Shown here one piece after another: positions 5,032-6,313 of a stretch of 6,313 nt of DNA. Made by a program: the position numbers and the translations under genes. The stretch is from NCBI GenBank assembly GCA_015654495.1, contig JAATGW010000276.1:1-6313 (forward strand), given 5' to 3'. The notes beneath the pieces were generated by a model. That model was given only the letters and a program-made list of their open reading frames with translations. It was not told where the DNA came from and ran no database searches. Position 1 is the first letter of the stretch. Each line of letters starts with the position of its first letter. The stretch is from Chitinophagales bacterium (GTDB taxonomy: Bacteria > Bacteroidota > Bacteroidia > Chitinophagales > Chitinophagaceae).

Positions 5032-6313
5032 ATGAACGAACACCTTAAATCAATCGAAGAATTCTCTGCAAAACTGCAGGTGATGCTAAAACGGCAAAAC
5101 TATTTTGCCGGCGAAATCAATAATCTTTGGGTTGAGCTGTCTAACCTTAAACTAAAAGTCGCAGGTGATACATATCAGGCGGCTCCGCCACCTGCAATGC
5201 AGAAAATTCCAAAACCCGCGGCGCAGCAAAAGCCAATTGAGAAAGCTGATCCGGAGCCTGCTAAAAGGTTTGAGCCAAAGCCTGAGCCAAAAATTGTCTT
5301 CCGTGAGACGAAATCAGATGCTGCTGTCGAAAAATTTATTGGCGAAAATGTGATCAGCAAAATCGGTATTGCGATTACCATTATCGGAATCGGTATCGGA
5401 ACCAAATACTCGATCGAGCATAACCTCATCAGTCCGCTTACAAGAATAATTCTCGGCTACCTCATGGGGATGGGCCTATTAGTTGCGGGGATGAAATTTA
5501 AACCCAGGTATAAAAATTTCAGTGCTGTATTGGTGAGTGGCGCTATGGCGATCATGTATCTCGTTACATTTTCTGCCTATGCAATGTATGGGCTGATACC
5601 GCAAATTCCTGCATTTGTATTGATGGTAATATTTACCGGCTTTACCGTTTTTGCGGCATTGAAATTCGATATGCAAATAATTGCACATATCGGTTTGGTT
5701 GGCGCCTATGCGGTACCGTTTTTACTGAGCGATGGATCCGGAAGAGTCGCGGTTTTATTCAGCTATATAACCATTATAAATACGGGCATTCTTGTTTTAT
5801 CTTTTAAGCGCTATTGGAAATCTTTATTCTATGCTGCATTTGCGCTGACCTGGATTATCTACCTGTTCTGGTTCATTGCTCAATATGATCCGGCTAAACA
5901 GTTTAATATCTCATGGATATTTTTGTGCATTTTCTTTGTCCAGTTTTATATTTGTTTCCTTTCCTACAAGCTGATAAAAAACGAACAATTCGCGGTAACG
6001 GATATTTTTTCGGTTCTCATTAACGCATTTGTTTTTTATGCTGCCGGATATGCGATAATCAGCGGTAACAAAATAACAAGTGAATTTCCCGGGCTTTTTA
6101 CCATTTTCAACGGAGTCATTCATTTTATTGTCAGTTCCGTCATTTACCGGAAAAAAATTGCTGACAAAAATCTCTTCTACCTGATCGCCGGTCTTGCGCT
6201 GGTTTTTGTTACGATCGCCATTCCTGTTCAGCTTGATGGCAATTGGGTGACTTTACTCTGGACTGCCGAAGCAGCTTTGTTATTCCGGATCGGTCGCAGT
6301 AAACAGGTGAGCC
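5032..6313 (+). CDS. DUF2339-family multi-pass membrane protein, 5' part
   Basis: The frame runs open from the ATG at 5032 to the window edge, giving the first 427 residues of a larger protein; the 3' end is outside. TGA at 5026-5028 closes the frame just upstream, so this ATG is the first possible start. Residues 1-46 look like an amphipathic helix or coiled coil. Residues 50-90 are a Pro/Ala/Lys/Glu-rich linker with an EPKPEPK run. From about 103 (FIGENVISKIGIAITIIGIG) the chain is almost continuous membrane helix, about 12 segments in the visible part. This order, the early GLVGAYAVPFLLSDGSG (221-237) and the LDGNWVTLLWTAEAALLFRIG stretch (401-421) fit DUF2339, a family of large integral membrane proteins with no established function. 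No partner gene is visible. The family call is good; function is unknown. Confidence 0.85.
   Translation, partial: MNEHLKSIEEFSAKLQVMLKRQNYFAGEINNLWVELSNLKLKVAGDTYQAAPPPAMQKIPKPAAQQKPIEKADPEPAKRFEPKPEPKIVFRETKSDAAVEKFIGENVISKIGIAITIIGIGIGTKYSIEHNLISPLTRIILGYLMGMGLLVAGMKFKPRYKNFSAVLVSGAMAIMYLVTFSAYAMYGLIPQIPAFVLMVIFTGFTVFAALKFDMQIIAHIGLVGAYAVPFLLSDGSGRVAVLFSYITIINTGILVLSFKRYWKSLFYAAFALTWIIYLFWFIAQYDPAKQFNISWIFLCIFFVQFYICFLSYKLIKNEQFAVTDIFSVLINAFVFYAAGYAIISGNKITSEFPGLFTIFNGVIHFIVSSVIYRKKIADKNLFYLIAGLALVFVTIAIPVQLDGNWVTLLWTAEAALLFRIGRSKQVS

Noticed and set aside
5165..5429. Open frames on both strands within the Pro-rich linker of the DUF2339 gene
   Set aside because: The Arg/Ser/Leu-rich plus frame and the minus frame arise from the repetitive linker codons; the DUF2339 frame is continuous through the whole stretch.

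Overview
The window looks like ordinary chromosome of a Bacteroidota bacterium, probably a Cytophagales/Chitinophagales-type relative. The signs are moderate-to-low GC, start codons with little Shine-Dalgarno sequence, AT-rich leaders, and a gene set typical of the phylum: a DUF1080 protein, a Tat-exported Gfo/Idh/MocA oxidoreductase, a DUF6624 protein and a DUF2339 protein. No phage, insertion sequence, CRISPR array, tRNA or rRNA was seen.

Layout, left to right. The 3' end of a plus-strand gene (1-118, possibly an MBL-fold hydrolase) is followed by a DinB-like gene (188-673, +). This converges, with only 14 bases between stop codons, on a minus-strand pair: a hemolysin III/PAQR-type seven-helix membrane protein (688-1356) and, upstream of it, an exported DUF1080 protein (1400-2341, possibly starting at 2377). 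A 336-base divergent intergenic region (2378-2713) with several inverted repeats separates the DUF1080 gene from a Tat-exported Gfo/Idh/MocA oxidoreductase (2714-4072, +), which ends at a clear rho-independent terminator (4081-4110). Then come an exported DUF6624 protein (4251-4853, +), a spacer with a 12-base palindrome and a short hairpin, and the 5' part of a large DUF2339 multi-pass membrane protein (5032 to the window end, +).

How the genes may work together. The most coherent unit is the divergent pair. Both proteins carry export signals: a twin-arginine signal on the oxidoreductase and a Sec-type signal on the DUF1080 protein. Members of these two families are linked to oxidation of sugars to 3-keto sugars and to cleavage of 3-keto glycosides, so a periplasmic 3-keto-glycoside step is a reasonable inference. 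The exact substrate cannot be read from the sequence. The other genes look like unrelated housekeeping or uncharacterised loci. I found no convincing new defence or mobile system; the main items for a second look are the divergent pair and the structured region between its genes.
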